A DNA stretch of 64,000 nucleotides from Aggregatibacter aphrophilus ATCC 33389 (GTDB lineage: Bacteria; Pseudomonadota; Gammaproteobacteria; Enterobacterales; Pasteurellaceae), in contig NZ_LR134327.1 of assembly GCF_900636915.1 (NCBI RefSeq), forward strand, positions 1,054,001 to 1,118,000, given 5' to 3'. The translations under genes were made by a program, and so were the position numbers. Of the stretch, positions 25,699 to 37,344 are shown piece by piece. The notes beneath the pieces are model-generated. The model was not told the DNA's origin. It did not search any database and was given only the letters and a program-made list of their open reading frames with translations. Every line of letters begins with the position of its first letter. Position 1 is the first letter of the stretch.

Positions 25699-28473
25699 TT
25701 AAAATTTATAACTCAAGCTAAACACAATGGTTCGCCCTCTGGCATAGTTATTTAAAATAGACTGTGTTTTTCCGCTATGGCCATCCTTATGACACAATTC
25801 TCCCGGTGCACAAGGCTGTGACGGCGCGCTACTTATGCTGCTGTAATAACGTTGCGTTGCCGCATCGTTACCAGCATCCAACGGATCAATATACTTCTTA
25901 TCAAACAGGTTCTGAACTTCTGTTTTCAAAATCAAGTTTTCAATCGGTTCATAGCTAACATATAAGTCAAAAATTAACGGTTGCTTTTCAATGGTTTCCG
26001 TTTCTTTAATTGCATGATGATGACGTCTTAAGGCATTCTTCTCAAACTTTGTACCATCAATATATTTTTCCTCAATGGAAGCCCGTTTGCTTTCACCATA
26101 ATAACGAACCGCTCCGCCAACCGTTAATTTTCGGTCAAACCAACGGCTACCAAGTTCAAGGCGACCATAATCTCTTGGTAGAGCTGAAATTCGAGTCAAA
26201 CCGTAACCTTGTTTTAAAACATCTTCTTTTGAAGCATTATTCGGACGAGGGCTAGCATCACTATAATTGGTCGGCTGATTGGTTCTTTGATAAGCGTAAG
26301 ATAAATTCGTAAAGAATCTGCCCATATCATAATTTAACTCTAATTCCACGCCACTCTTTTTCACCGTTTTAGCATAATTACGGTGTGCAATGGTAAATTG
26401 AAAACCGTTGCTTTCTGCCCAAGTAGGCGCACCGCCTTGCCACCATTCGCCCCAAACATTATGAATATAATTTTTGATGTAACTACGATATCCGACAACT
26501 TTTATTCCCAACACATCATCATTTTTCCAAATACCTTCTTTAAAAGTATTAAAGCCTAATTGATAAGTCGAAGCGCGCTCTGGTTTTAAATCAGTATTAA
26601 CGCCAGCATCAGAGACTTGAGAAAAATACATTTCTTGAATGTTTGGCATACGGTGCGTTCTAGCATATCCCATAAAAGGCATAAAGTAGTCATGAAGATG
26701 AGCACTGAAGATCGCAGAATGGTTGACCGCTGTTTTATGGCCAGTTTTTCTTTCTAGAGGTTCATAAATTTGACAGCCGCCATTAGGCTTGCAATATTTT
26801 TTATAAATTTGAGAATCCTTGCCAAAGGCTTTTTCAAAATCTTCCGGAGAATTGTAGTAGCCTGCATATTCACCGTTAAATTTATACTTAATAAAGTTTA
26901 CGCTGTAATCCAGTCGATAGATATCGCGAGTCAGTGAAGTATCTAAATAAAACGTATGAAATTTTTGTTCGCCGGAAGGGTGCAAAATACTCGATTTTTG
27001 TGGCAATAGCCCTTTTGAACCTTTATAACGCCCTAGAAAATCGTATAAACCACCCCGCTGTGAAGAACCGTCATAAAACAGACTTAGCTCTTCAGGGAAT
27101 CGATTTTTGCTATATTCATTTTTGAAAAAGTTAAAACCTAACGTGGTTTTTAAGTCCACTTCTTTCGGCAACGTAAAAGTATAACTATTGCTTATATCAA
27201 AAATATCGGCGGCATTCTTCGTTTCTAAATATTTCAATACTTCCCAGCCAGTAAAACGTGAACCTTTAGGATATTTTGATTTACCCACGTTATGCGCCAA
27301 CAACAAATTCATATCAATATAACCATTATTATTGAAATTATAGTTAAGTTGATAGTTACGATTTTCAATTTTACGGGTACCAATAGCGTTATCTAGAGCA
27401 CGTAATTGCAGATTCAACGTATGGCGATCATCCCCATACTCCAATTTGACCAAATGACTATGAGAGCTTTGGCGAACACTGCTTGGATCTAATGGAGCCA
27501 AACGATATTGCTCGTTATTGCGTTCAAAAGCTGCATTGGTTTCATCAATTTGTTTCTGTAATTCAGGAGAATTATCAGGATCCTCAAGAATTCTTTTACG
27601 CTCTGCATTTTTATAATATTTACAATCATATGGTTCTGGCTGCGATGGAACTGGTGCATTACAAGCCCATAGGTTCTTATTTAAATCAGGCATCCATCTT
27701 CCTTTAGCCCGATCAAAAACAAATCCTGCTTCAGTAAATTGTTTATTTTTTTGTTGTTGCAAAAAGTCATCACCAACATCAGCAATTTTCTTACCACCTC
27801 CGCCAATTTTATAATCTTGCGACACTTCTCGACGGCTATATCCATATAACATGCCTACATAACCGCCATTATCCAACCATTTTCTGGTAGCCGCCATTGC
27901 CATATAGTTAGATTTCGTTGCATTGGTACCGGTCATCCCCTTGATAATAAAACCTAGGTTCTTATCACCCAAAATCACATCGTTGACACCCAACGTTCTG
28001 AAATTCGCCGAACCGTACAAGGAGTTCACGCCGTTTGTCCCACTAAAATTCCCCTTCGTTAAATCAATTCCAGCAATAAAATTCGGATCTAATGACGCTC
28101 CAAATTGAGAGTTACCGCCGGCTTGCCCGGAATCCATCGATGTGGAATAAAATGTTTGTGTAATGCCATCCACCATCGTGTTTGCCCGGCCGAATCCCGT
28201 TTCTCCTCGAATATTTAACGACAACACACCAGAACCTTTATCTTGTTGGGTAAAGGCACCTGGTATACTCCGTACTACATTATCAATACTTTGAGTTTCT
28301 TTAAAAACGTGTTCCCTTGTGCTTTTCGCTTTCGCTTCGGTAAACGGTTTTTTCTCGTTGGCAATGATTTTTTCAACCACATCAATTTGATTTAATTGTT
28401 CTTCTGCATAGGTAATATTGATAACATTTAAAAGACAAAATGTTATCAAGTTTAACTTGATAGTTTTACGCAT
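25699..28473 (-). CDS. TonB-dependent outer-membrane receptor (iron/heme type)
   Basis: A 924-residue protein with a Sec signal (MRKTIKLNLITFCLLNVINITYA), a TonB box-like region near IDVVEK, a plug domain (TREHVFKETQSIDNVVRSIPG, LNIRGETGFGRAN) and a C-terminal beta barrel with the terminal aromatic FSLSYKF. The loop with two cysteines (CNAPVPSQPEPYDC) is extracellular by prediction. Family members import heme, hemoglobin-bound or siderophore iron; the exact ligand cannot be read from the sequence. A Fur-like box upstream supports iron control. It resembles a Haemophilus TonB receptor, but I do not assign a symbol. Confidence 0.88.
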   Translation of the reverse strand: MRKTIKLNLITFCLLNVINITYAEEQLNQIDVVEKIIANEKKPFTEAKAKSTREHVFKETQSIDNVVRSIPGAFTQQDKGSGVLSLNIRGETGFGRANTMVDGITQTFYSTSMDSGQAGGNSQFGASLDPNFIAGIDLTKGNFSGTNGVNSLYGSANFRTLGVNDVILGDKNLGFIIKGMTGTNATKSNYMAMAATRKWLDNGGYVGMLYGYSRREVSQDYKIGGGGKKIADVGDDFLQQQKNKQFTEAGFVFDRAKGRWMPDLNKNLWACNAPVPSQPEPYDCKYYKNAERKRILEDPDNSPELQKQIDETNAAFERNNEQYRLAPLDPSSVRQSSHSHLVKLEYGDDRHTLNLQLRALDNAIGTRKIENRNYQLNYNFNNNGYIDMNLLLAHNVGKSKYPKGSRFTGWEVLKYLETKNAADIFDISNSYTFTLPKEVDLKTTLGFNFFKNEYSKNRFPEELSLFYDGSSQRGGLYDFLGRYKGSKGLLPQKSSILHPSGEQKFHTFYLDTSLTRDIYRLDYSVNFIKYKFNGEYAGYYNSPEDFEKAFGKDSQIYKKYCKPNGGCQIYEPLERKTGHKTAVNHSAIFSAHLHDYFMPFMGYARTHRMPNIQEMYFSQVSDAGVNTDLKPERASTYQLGFNTFKEGIWKNDDVLGIKVVGYRSYIKNYIHNVWGEWWQGGAPTWAESNGFQFTIAHRNYAKTVKKSGVELELNYDMGRFFTNLSYAYQRTNQPTNYSDASPRPNNASKEDVLKQGYGLTRISALPRDYGRLELGSRWFDRKLTVGGAVRYYGESKRASIEEKYIDGTKFEKNALRRHHHAIKETETIEKQPLIFDLYVSYEPIENLILKTEVQNLFDKKYIDPLDAGNDAATQRYYSSISSAPSQPCAPGELCHKDGHSGKTQSILNNYARGRTIVFSLSYKF

Positions 28474-28507
28474 TTTCTCCTCAGACTTTTAGTTAGTATT
28501 TTTATTA

Positions 28508-28527
28508 AATAAGAATTATTCTTATTA
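28508..28527. promoter_or_regulatory. Fur-box-like palindrome upstream of the TonB receptor
   Basis: AATAAGAATTATTCTTATTA is a near-perfect inverted repeat 35-54 bases upstream of the receptor start, AT-rich like Fur boxes. The rest of the gap 28474-28782 holds the uptake-signal terminator of glpR and nothing else recognised. Confidence 0.6.
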
Positions 28528-28719
28528 TCGATCTATTTATAAACGAATACAACACTGTCATATTAGATTTTTGCTGAAACGCCTTCTCAATAAAATCAAA
28601 AAGATAAATTTTCTAAATGCATAAATGATTAATAAATGTACATATTCATCTATTTAATAAGATTACTTATTTTATGATAAAAAATAAGTTTTAATCAAAT
28701 AAAAAAGTAGAAGACAAAA

Positions 28720-28749
28720 AAAAGTGCGGTGAAAAATCACCGCACTTTT
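28720..28749 (-). terminator. Uptake-signal hairpin after glpR
   Basis: AAAAGTGCGGTGA (28720-28732) pairs with TCACCGCACTTTT (28737-28749), a perfect 13-bp stem with a 4-base loop. Confidence 0.8.
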
Positions 28750-28782
28750 ATGCCCAAAATGAAGGGAAAAGGTGTTTAAGAT

Positions 28783-29538
28783 CTAGCAAACCACAAGGTT
28801 TACATTCTTATTTTTTAGTAAATCATCAATACTTGGCGGAACATCCGAATCGGTGAAGACATATTCCACATCTGTAATGGAACCCAGTTTTACCATTGCG
28901 CGGCGACTAAATTTGGAATGATCCGTCACTAACAACGTATTACGGGAATTATCGATAATGGCACGTTTGACTTGCACTTCATGATAATCGTAGTCGAGTA
29001 AAGTGCCGTCCAAATCAATGGCACTAATTCCCAACACCCCAAAATCTAAACGAAATTGCGATAAAAATTCGACGGTTGATTCGCCGATGATGCCCCCATC
29101 TCGGCGCAAGGAACCGCTCGCCATGGTGATATCAAAGGAATCATTTTGCATAAGAATGTGCGCAGCATTGAGATTGTTAGTGACGATGCGTAATCGTTGA
29201 TGTCCTAATAACGCGAAGGCAACTGCCTCAGCGGTGGTGCCGATGTCAATAAACAACGAAGCACCGTGCGGGATGAACTGAACTACCTGTTTTGCGATAC
29301 AATTTTTTTCTTGAGAAAAAAAGTGTTTTCGATCGTGATAATCGCTATTTTCTGCCGTGGAAGGCGATGCTGCGCCACCGTGGTGACGGCGAATAAAGTT
29401 GGTTTCTGCCAGTTCGTTTAAATCGCGCCGAATGGTTTGCGGACTCACTCCAAATAAAGCAACCAATTCATCCGTACTCAAATAGCCTTTTTGTTTTACT
29501 AATTCAACAATTTTTTGATGACGAATAGATTGTTTCAT
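28783..29538 (-). CDS. glpR: Glycerol-3-phosphate regulon repressor GlpR
   Basis: DeoR-family repressor, 251 residues. The N-terminal winged helix reads MKQSIRHQKIVELVKQKGYLSTDELV then VSPQTIRRDLNEL; the sugar-phosphate domain has DIGTTAEAV and VTNNLN. It is very close to E. coli GlpR in motif order. Start ATG 29538 has AAGGAAAAG upstream; an earlier codon at 29562 adds eight residues only. It lies 63 bases after glpG on the same strand, as in glpGR operons. Likely targets in this window are glpT and glpQ. Confidence 0.95.
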   Translation of the reverse strand: MKQSIRHQKIVELVKQKGYLSTDELVALFGVSPQTIRRDLNELAETNFIRRHHGGAASPSTAENSDYHDRKHFFSQEKNCIAKQVVQFIPHGASLFIDIGTTAEAVAFALLGHQRLRIVTNNLNAAHILMQNDSFDITMASGSLRRDGGIIGESTVEFLSQFRLDFGVLGISAIDLDGTLLDYDYHEVQVKRAIIDNSRNTLLVTDHSKFSRRAMVKLGSITDVEYVFTDSDVPPSIDDLLKNKNVNLVVC

Positions 29539-29601
29539 AACGACTTTTCCTTCTTTTAACAAGACTTTTGCTTGCTAATGTAGCGCATTTTATTAATGAA
29601 A

Positions 29602-30471
29602 TCACGATTTAACGCGAATTTTTCGATCTATCAATGCCAGTAACATCCCTACCAATAAACCTGAAATATGGGCGGTATTGCCGATTTGAATGTCTATTAA
29701 GGGGCCGGCAAATCCAAGCAAAATCCCGATAACCAACATATTGAAGAAACCATCCGGTAATTCAAAATGGGTTTGCTTATTGACTTTATCCAACACGAAC
29801 ACATAGCCCAGCACGGCATAGACAACGCCGGATAAACCGAAAAATGCGGGGCCGCTGACAATATTCTGCGCAATGCCGCTTATTACCCCGGCGAACAAAT
29901 AAATTTGCAGGAGTTTTAAAGAACCCAATTGGCGCTCGATAGCACCACCAAAAACCCACCACCAAGTCAGATTAAATAGAATATGCATATTGGATAAATG
30001 CACCAAAGTATGTGTTAAATAACGCCAAATTTCACCTTCCTGGGCGCTATCTTCAGGGAAATGTGCTGCCAAAAAAATCGGCTCGTCAAAACCGAAAAGC
30101 ATGAGAAGATAAACTACAACACAAAGTGCGGTCACGATGACAGTAATTTTTTGCTGTTGAATATGAGAAAAAACGGAAGCCTTATTCACATGAGAGGACG
30201 TGCGCGCTGTAGATTGAGCCTGAATACCACGGGGACCTTGTTGCCACGCACGGGCGTTTTGTTGTTCCAACCACGCCTGTAAGAAACTTTCTCTTTCCGC
30301 CATAATTTCGTCAAAGTGCGGTGAATTTTCCGGAAGAAAAATATCATAAACCACATTATTTTGTGCATTTTGATTTTCCTGAATCACCAACTCAACTTGG
30401 TATTTTTCAGCAACATAATCACGAAAATGCTGCGCTAACAACGGGATTTCACTACCAAACAAATGCTGCAT
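29602..30471 (-). CDS. glpG: Rhomboid intramembrane serine protease GlpG
   Basis: A 289-residue polytopic membrane protease. A cytoplasmic N-terminal domain (about residues 1-75) is followed by six transmembrane helices. The catalytic dyad is S214 in GLSG and H268 in GNTAHISG; the conserved HxxxN-type stretch HILFNLTWWW is in helix 2. It cleaves membrane proteins within the lipid bilayer. Cotranscribed with glpR downstream. In E. coli glpE precedes glpG directly; here an opposite-strand gene separates them. Confidence 0.95.
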   Translation of the reverse strand: MQHLFGSEIPLLAQHFRDYVAEKYQVELVIQENQNAQNNVVYDIFLPENSPHFDEIMAERESFLQAWLEQQNARAWQQGPRGIQAQSTARTSSHVNKASVFSHIQQQKITVIVTALCVVVYLLMLFGFDEPIFLAAHFPEDSAQEGEIWRYLTHTLVHLSNMHILFNLTWWWVFGGAIERQLGSLKLLQIYLFAGVISGIAQNIVSGPAFFGLSGVVYAVLGYVFVLDKVNKQTHFELPDGFFNMLVIGILLGFAGPLIDIQIGNTAHISGLLVGMLLALIDRKIRVKS

Positions 30472-30512
30472 TTGTTATATTCCTTTTCCAAAATTTCATG
30501 CACGGAGAAAAA

Positions 30513-30827
30513 ATGAGAAATCAAAATTTGCCATCGGGCTTCAGCCCTTTCACTTGGGCGATTGCCGGCTTTTGCTTACCGGTATTATTGTGGCCGTTGG
30601 CGCTGTTAATTTCACCTAATTTATTGAACAATCCAAACCTAAGCGACAATCAAATTACCGCCATGTCAGTCTTTCTTTGGGGCTATCCCTTCGTGCTAGG
30701 CATCGTGGCGCGCATTTTCTATAAACTCCATCAACGCCGCCCCGCTCTGGCTCGCAAGGGTTTAGCCCTAAGTGCGGTCATTTTTTACGGCGTTTTATAC
30801 TACGTAGCCACCGTTGGATTTAACTAA
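30513..30827 (+). CDS. Small membrane protein of unknown function (DUF5389-like?)
   Basis: A 104-residue protein with three hydrophobic segments (around residues 13-33, 50-65 and 82-102). The start ATG 30513 has GGAG 7 bases upstream; longer frames reach further into the glpG 5' end without support. I think it may belong to a small Pasteurellaceae family, but this is a weak recollection. It is divergent from glpG and overlaps the end of glpE by four bases, tail to tail. It contains an uptake signal near 30770. Confidence 0.7.
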   Translation: MRNQNLPSGFSPFTWAIAGFCLPVLLWPLALLISPNLLNNPNLSDNQITAMSVFLWGYPFVLGIVARIFYKLHQRRPALARKGLALSAVIFYGVLYYVATVGFN

Positions 30828-31150
30828 TACCCTGTATCCAACGGCAGCTTTGCCTTTTCCCAAGCCGCAAAGCCACCTTGCAGGCTATAAACCTTTTCAT
30901 AGCCATGGCGCAATAAAAACGCTGCCACATTACGGCTACTAATGCCGTGATAGCAGCTAAGAATAATCGGCTGATCATAGTTATACGAGGCCTCAAAATT
31001 CGGCCAACTGAGCTCCGTTAAATTAAACGCACCTTTGGGATGGGCATAACTAAAGGTTTGTGCATAACGCACGTCCGCCAACACAGCATCTTCATCATTT
31101 TGAAGCATTTCCCATGCTTGTTGCGGTGTAATTTCAATAAATTCTGTCAT
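30824..31150 (-). CDS. glpE: Thiosulfate sulfurtransferase GlpE
   Basis: Single-domain rhodanese of 108 residues that transfers sulfur from thiosulfate to an acceptor such as cyanide or thioredoxin. The active-site loop is CYHGISS (Cys near residue 65), and DVRY near the N-terminus is the rhodanese signature. The length equals E. coli GlpE. It is in the glp cluster but separated from glpG by an opposite-strand gene, so it must have its own promoter. Confidence 0.93.
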   Translation of the reverse strand: MTEFIEITPQQAWEMLQNDEDAVLADVRYAQTFSYAHPKGAFNLTELSWPNFEASYNYDQPIILSCYHGISSRNVAAFLLRHGYEKVYSLQGGFAAWEKAKLPLDTGY

Positions 31151-31166
31151 TTTTTATTCAGTAAAC

Positions 31167-31326
31167 TTAGTGGGCTTTATGCCCGACACTATAAAAATAT
31201 TTATCTGCATATGCTATGGCAATCGCCGATGCCAAGAAACACCAGTGCAACGAGAACTGCCACATCATAGTTTTTTCCAAAGAGAGATAAAAATAAATAG
31301 CTAAAAAGGGATGCAAAATTAACCAT
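31167..31326 (-). pseudogene. Probable frameshifted small membrane protein
   Basis: Two overlapping minus-strand frames look like halves of one protein. The first (31326-31201) starts [15 protein letters not shown] and runs hydrophobic to LVFLGIG before ending CHSICR; the second frame continues [20 protein letters not shown] to a stop at 31167-31169. GGGA precedes the ATG. A frameshift near 31225 would join them to a ~50-residue two-helix protein. It could equally be chance. Confidence 0.35.
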
Positions 31327-31399
31327 TTCCCGCTGAAATTTCAACGTTTTTTTATACTATTCATAAAATACAAAAAAACATGGAAAAAACTGACCGCAC

Positions 31400-33016
31400 T
31401 TACTCTTCTTCGCTATTCTCTTGATGTGCCAACAAGCGTTCCACTTCAAAATCATGGTATAGCGGTTCAACATCGGGCATGGTTTTCATGGCTTTGGCTG
31501 AGAGATCTTTGAAGCGTTCCACTTTACCCATGAGACCTTGTTGCCCCACTAGTGCGGTAACAGCGCTGTTGTAGTGCGAACTGACGGTAGAAAGGCTATT
31601 CCCCACTTTCGCCAAACGCTCTGCGAGTAAGCAGATTTGGTTGTAAATGTCGCCGGCTTTTTCGCTGATTTCACGCGCTTCCGCATTACCGCGCTCCACC
31701 CGCCACAGGTTCGCCACCGTGCGTAAAATCGGCATCAGCGTGGTATGTGACACCATAATGACGTTTTTGTCATAACCATAACCGAACAAGCTCGGATCCA
31801 TTTTTAAGGCTTCAATGTAAGCCGGTTCCACGGCAATAAACATCAACACGAAATTCGGACTACGTACCCCGATAAGGTTGCTGTAATCTTTACGGGATAA
31901 GTCGTCGATGTGATTACGCAACGCCTTAATGTGCTCTCGCAGAAACGCCTGACGCTCTATTTCATCTTCAGCACTGACTGCACTTTGATAGGCGTTAAGC
32001 GACATTTTGCTGTCGATAATCAAATGTTTCTCATCCGGTAGGTTAAGAATAAAGTCTGGATAATTGCGTTTACCCTCTTCGTTTTTGAAATGCGCCTGTG
32101 CCGTGTAATGTTCATCTTCCACTAAGCCGGCAGATTGCAACGCCCGCTCCAACTGCATTTCCCCCCAGTTACCAAGGGTTTTCTTTTCCCCTTTCAGAGC
32201 GGAAGTGAGATTGTTCGCTTGTTGCGACATACTCAAACCAATTTCCAACACTTTCTTAATTTCCGCTTCCAAGCCCGCGTTGTCCTTAAGAGATTCCGAA
32301 TGAATTTCATTCACCCGTTTTTGGAAGCTCTCAATTTGCTCACGAAACGGCTTTAACAGGCTGTCCATTGACGCTTGGTTCGTTTGCTGAAAACGCTGGC
32401 TTTTTTCTTCCAAAATACGATTGGCGAGATTTTGAAATTCCGTATTGAGCTGCTGTTTGGTTTGTTCAACATGTTGTTGCTGCTCGACAAAATGTTTTTC
32501 TTTTTCCGTTAACGTGGTTTTGAGTTCCGCCAGTTCCTGGGAAAGTGCGGTGTGTTTTTCCGTTAAATTTGTCAGCAATTCTTCTTTGCGGACAATCTGT
32601 GCTTGGCTTTGCGCAAGTTGCCCGCGCAAGCTATCCGCCTGTGCCGATGCCACACCAAAACGTTCTTTCAGCGTCGTCATTTGTTCTGCGATGGCGGAAT
32701 GGCGCGCCTGTTCTTCGTTCAGTTCCGTTTGCAAATACTGTACTTTTTCATCCCGTTCGTTTAAGCGAATTTGTAGCCCATCCGCCGTGGTTTGCGCTTT
32801 CACTACCTCTTGTTCTAATTGATTTTTACGGGCAGTAACGGCATCAAATTTTTCTAATAAGCGATTAAAATCCTCAATGTTTTTATTTAAATCCTGTTGT
32901 AATTCCAGGCTATCCCGTTTCCGGCGCGCGTTGACAAAAAGCAAGATAAGGCAAAGCACGCCCAATGCGACACAGACGCCCAATAACACATTTAAATCAA
33001 TATCCAATGCAAACAT
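31400..33016 (-). CDS. rmuC: DNA recombination protein RmuC
   Basis: A 538-residue protein with an N-terminal membrane segment (LLGVCVALGVLCLILLF), a long coiled coil (about residues 30-230) and the RmuC nuclease-like domain with GNWGEMQLERAL, PDFILNLPDEKHLIIDSKM and YNLIGVRSPNF-type stretches. In E. coli it limits inversions at short inverted repeats. It is monocistronic and divergent from the yrdD-tsaC-aroE operon. Confidence 0.95.
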   Translation of the reverse strand: MFALDIDLNVLLGVCVALGVLCLILLFVNARRKRDSLELQQDLNKNIEDFNRLLEKFDAVTARKNQLEQEVVKAQTTADGLQIRLNERDEKVQYLQTELNEEQARHSAIAEQMTTLKERFGVASAQADSLRGQLAQSQAQIVRKEELLTNLTEKHTALSQELAELKTTLTEKEKHFVEQQQHVEQTKQQLNTEFQNLANRILEEKSQRFQQTNQASMDSLLKPFREQIESFQKRVNEIHSESLKDNAGLEAEIKKVLEIGLSMSQQANNLTSALKGEKKTLGNWGEMQLERALQSAGLVEDEHYTAQAHFKNEEGKRNYPDFILNLPDEKHLIIDSKMSLNAYQSAVSAEDEIERQAFLREHIKALRNHIDDLSRKDYSNLIGVRSPNFVLMFIAVEPAYIEALKMDPSLFGYGYDKNVIMVSHTTLMPILRTVANLWRVERGNAEAREISEKAGDIYNQICLLAERLAKVGNSLSTVSSHYNSAVTALVGQQGLMGKVERFKDLSAKAMKTMPDVEPLYHDFEVERLLAHQENSEEE

Positions 33017-33181
33017 GTTCCCTCCTAATATTGGGCGTTAGTATAAAGGAAATCCGTGGCCTTTGCCGACCTTTTGCTTTTTCATTTCATGGGTGGCAAA
33101 AGGCGCAAAACTTACGGTAGAATGGCGCGCGAACCGTTTGAATATTTGTCGAGAAAAATCACCGCACTTTTAGGGCATGCC

Positions 33182-33730
33182 ATGAACCAACCTTTATTTC
33201 AGCCTACCAAACACGAGGAACACTGCCCGCAGTGCGGTGCGTTGTTGCAAATAAAACAAGGCAAAAAAGGGCTGTTTCTCGGGTGTTCTGCCTATCCGCA
33301 ATGTGATTACTTAAAACCGTTACAGGCTTCAAACGAAGTAAAAACCCTTAAAATATTGGAACAAACCTGCCCCCAATGTGGCCATTTATTGGCGTTAAAA
33401 CAAGGGCATTTCGGCATGTTTATCGGTTGTAGCAATTATCCTGAGTGTCATTTTGTGGTGCATGAAGAAACAGAAGACGAAACGGAAGAACACGTACTTT
33501 GCCCGGAATGTAAAGAAGGGCAGTTAGTGGCGCGGCGTGGACGTGCCGGCAAGCTATTTTACGCCTGCAACCGTTTTCCGCATTGTAAGTTTTCCGTGCC
33601 AACTAAACCTTATTTAGTGGATTGCCCGCAATGCCACGGCAATTTAGCCTTATTAAAAAAACAACAGGGCGAACAACGCACTTGGCAATGTGTGAATAAA
33701 ACCTGCCGCCATATTTTTACAACCGAGTAA
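33182..33730 (+). CDS. Topoisomerase-type C4 zinc finger protein (YrdD-like)
   Basis: A 182-residue protein with four zinc-ribbon units of the topoisomerase I C-terminal type: CPQCG...CSAYPQC, CPQCG...CSNYPEC, CPEC...CNRFPHC and CPQC...CVNKTC. The start ATG 33182 with AGGG upstream gives MNQPLFQP; a longer frame to 33056 has no support. Such proteins probably bind single-stranded DNA or RNA, but no catalytic domain is present. It heads yrdD-tsaC-aroE, the same order as in E. coli. Confidence 0.9.
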   Translation: MNQPLFQPTKHEEHCPQCGALLQIKQGKKGLFLGCSAYPQCDYLKPLQASNEVKTLKILEQTCPQCGHLLALKQGHFGMFIGCSNYPECHFVVHEETEDETEEHVLCPECKEGQLVARRGRAGKLFYACNRFPHCKFSVPTKPYLVDCPQCHGNLALLKKQQGEQRTWQCVNKTCRHIFTTE

Positions 33731-33734
33731 CCTC

Positions 33735-34286
33735 ATGAATTTACAAGAGATTGTTAACCATTTAAAAAATCAGCAAGTCGTTGCCTACCCTACCGAAGCG
33801 GTTTTTGGCTTAGGTTGTAATCCAAACAGCCAAAGTGCGGTGGAAAATTTACTGGTTTTAAAACAGCGCCCCATGTCAAAAGGGCTAATTTTAATTGCGC
33901 CGAGCTTGGATTTTCTGTTGCCTTTTATAGATGAAAGCCGTTTGATGGAAGAACATTGGCAACGCTTAACCACGCAATATGATCGGCCAACGACATGGGT
34001 CGTACCGGCAAAAACAACGACACCTAAATTTCTTACCGGCGATTTTGACAGCATTGCAGTGCGCATCAGCCAACACCCTGCCGTTAAGCTGTTATGCGAA
34101 CAGGCGGGCTTTGCACTCACCTCCACCAGCGCGAATTTAACCGGACGGCCCCCCTGCCGCACGGCACAAGAAGTGACACAGCAATTCGGCACGGATTTCC
34201 CGGTGCTGGATATGCCTGTGGGCGATGCAGTGAATCCATCAGAAATTCGCGACATTTTCACCAACCAAGTTTTTCGTCAAGGATAA
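33735..34286 (+). CDS. tsaC: Threonylcarbamoyl-AMP synthase
   Basis: Makes threonylcarbamoyl-AMP from threonine, bicarbonate and ATP for t6A tRNA modification, working with TsaD (9883-10911). The 183-residue YrdC/Sua5-type protein has [34 protein letters not shown]-like AVRISQHP and TSTSANLTG. It starts 4 bases after yrdD and ends 3 bases before aroE. Confidence 0.96.
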   Translation: MNLQEIVNHLKNQQVVAYPTEAVFGLGCNPNSQSAVENLLVLKQRPMSKGLILIAPSLDFLLPFIDESRLMEEHWQRLTTQYDRPTTWVVPAKTTTPKFLTGDFDSIAVRISQHPAVKLLCEQAGFALTSTSANLTGRPPCRTAQEVTQQFGTDFPVLDMPVGDAVNPSEIRDIFTNQVFRQG

Positions 34287-36671
<2,385 letters not shown>

Positions 36672-36731
36672 AATATTTGTTTTACTTAAGTTTGATTTGG
36701 GTTTCGTACTCAACGTCGTCGAGTATGAGTT

Positions 36732-36920
36732 CATTTTCTTTGCTTGCCCAAAGAAAACGAACCAAAAGAAAGGGCACCCCGGATAAGCCGCTTGTCCTTA
36801 TTTCAACGCAATTTTCTTGACGCTAAATTTCGAACTCGCTTCGCTCAAACAAAGCGAAATTTAGCTAAAAATTGCCTTTCCATAAGGGCGTCTTACACGG
36901 GGACCCATTTTTCCGAGCAT
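36732..36920 (+). repeat. Hairpin-bearing dispersed repeat, copy A
   Basis: About 190 bases that align with the reverse complement of 37004-37200 along their whole length. Landmarks in order: CTTTGCTTG, CCAAAAGAAAGGGCACCCC, an 11-bp hairpin GCTAAATTTCG (36822-36832)/CGAAATTTAGC (36855-36865), GCTAAAAATTGC and CCGAGCAT. Short frames such as the one from 36744 are a by-product of the repeat. Confidence 0.75.
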
Positions 36921-37003
36921 CATTCTAAAAATACGATCGATTTTAAAATCGTTATTTCAAATAAAAACACTTAAAAAATTAACCGCACTTTAACGTTAAT
37001 AAT

Positions 37004-37200
37004 ACTCGGACAAATTTAGGGCCCCATCTGAACCGCCTGAGCGACTTGTAATTTTTAGGAAATTTTCGCCTGTTTGAGCCGCTTGCGGCGAGTTCGAAAA
37101 TTTCCGTTAAAAAAATTACAATCAAGCGAAGAACAGCGGTGAAGCTGGGGTGTGCTTTCTTTTTGCCTACTTTTACTTTGCACAAGCAAAGAAAAAGTAG
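37004..37200 (-). repeat. Hairpin-bearing dispersed repeat, copy B (inverted)
   Basis: Inverted relative of copy A, separated from it by about 83 bases that contain one uptake signal. Its hairpin is GGAAATTTTCG (37068-37078)/CGAAAATTTCC (37095-37105). The open frames around 36979-37352 read this repeat and are not genes. Confidence 0.75.
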
Positions 37201-37236
37201 GTCGCCCTAGGGCGAAATCCCTCTCATCATATGTAA

Positions 37237-37301
37237 TTGCAAAAACCGCAACACACAATCCCAATAATATCACTTTACGCAACACCAAAACACCCTATAA
37301 T
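37237..37301 (+). promoter_or_regulatory. ilvC promoter with candidate IlvY operator
   Basis: The dyad TTGC-N7-GCAA (37237-37251) resembles IlvY/LysR sites. Downstream lie TTTACG (37274-37279) and TATAAT (37296-37301) with a 16-base spacer. The dyad is centred about 64 bases before the predicted start point, the usual position of a LysR activation site. Confidence 0.6.
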
Positions 37302-37344
37302 CACCCAAACCTAAACAAATACTCCCACACAAAAGGAAAACATC

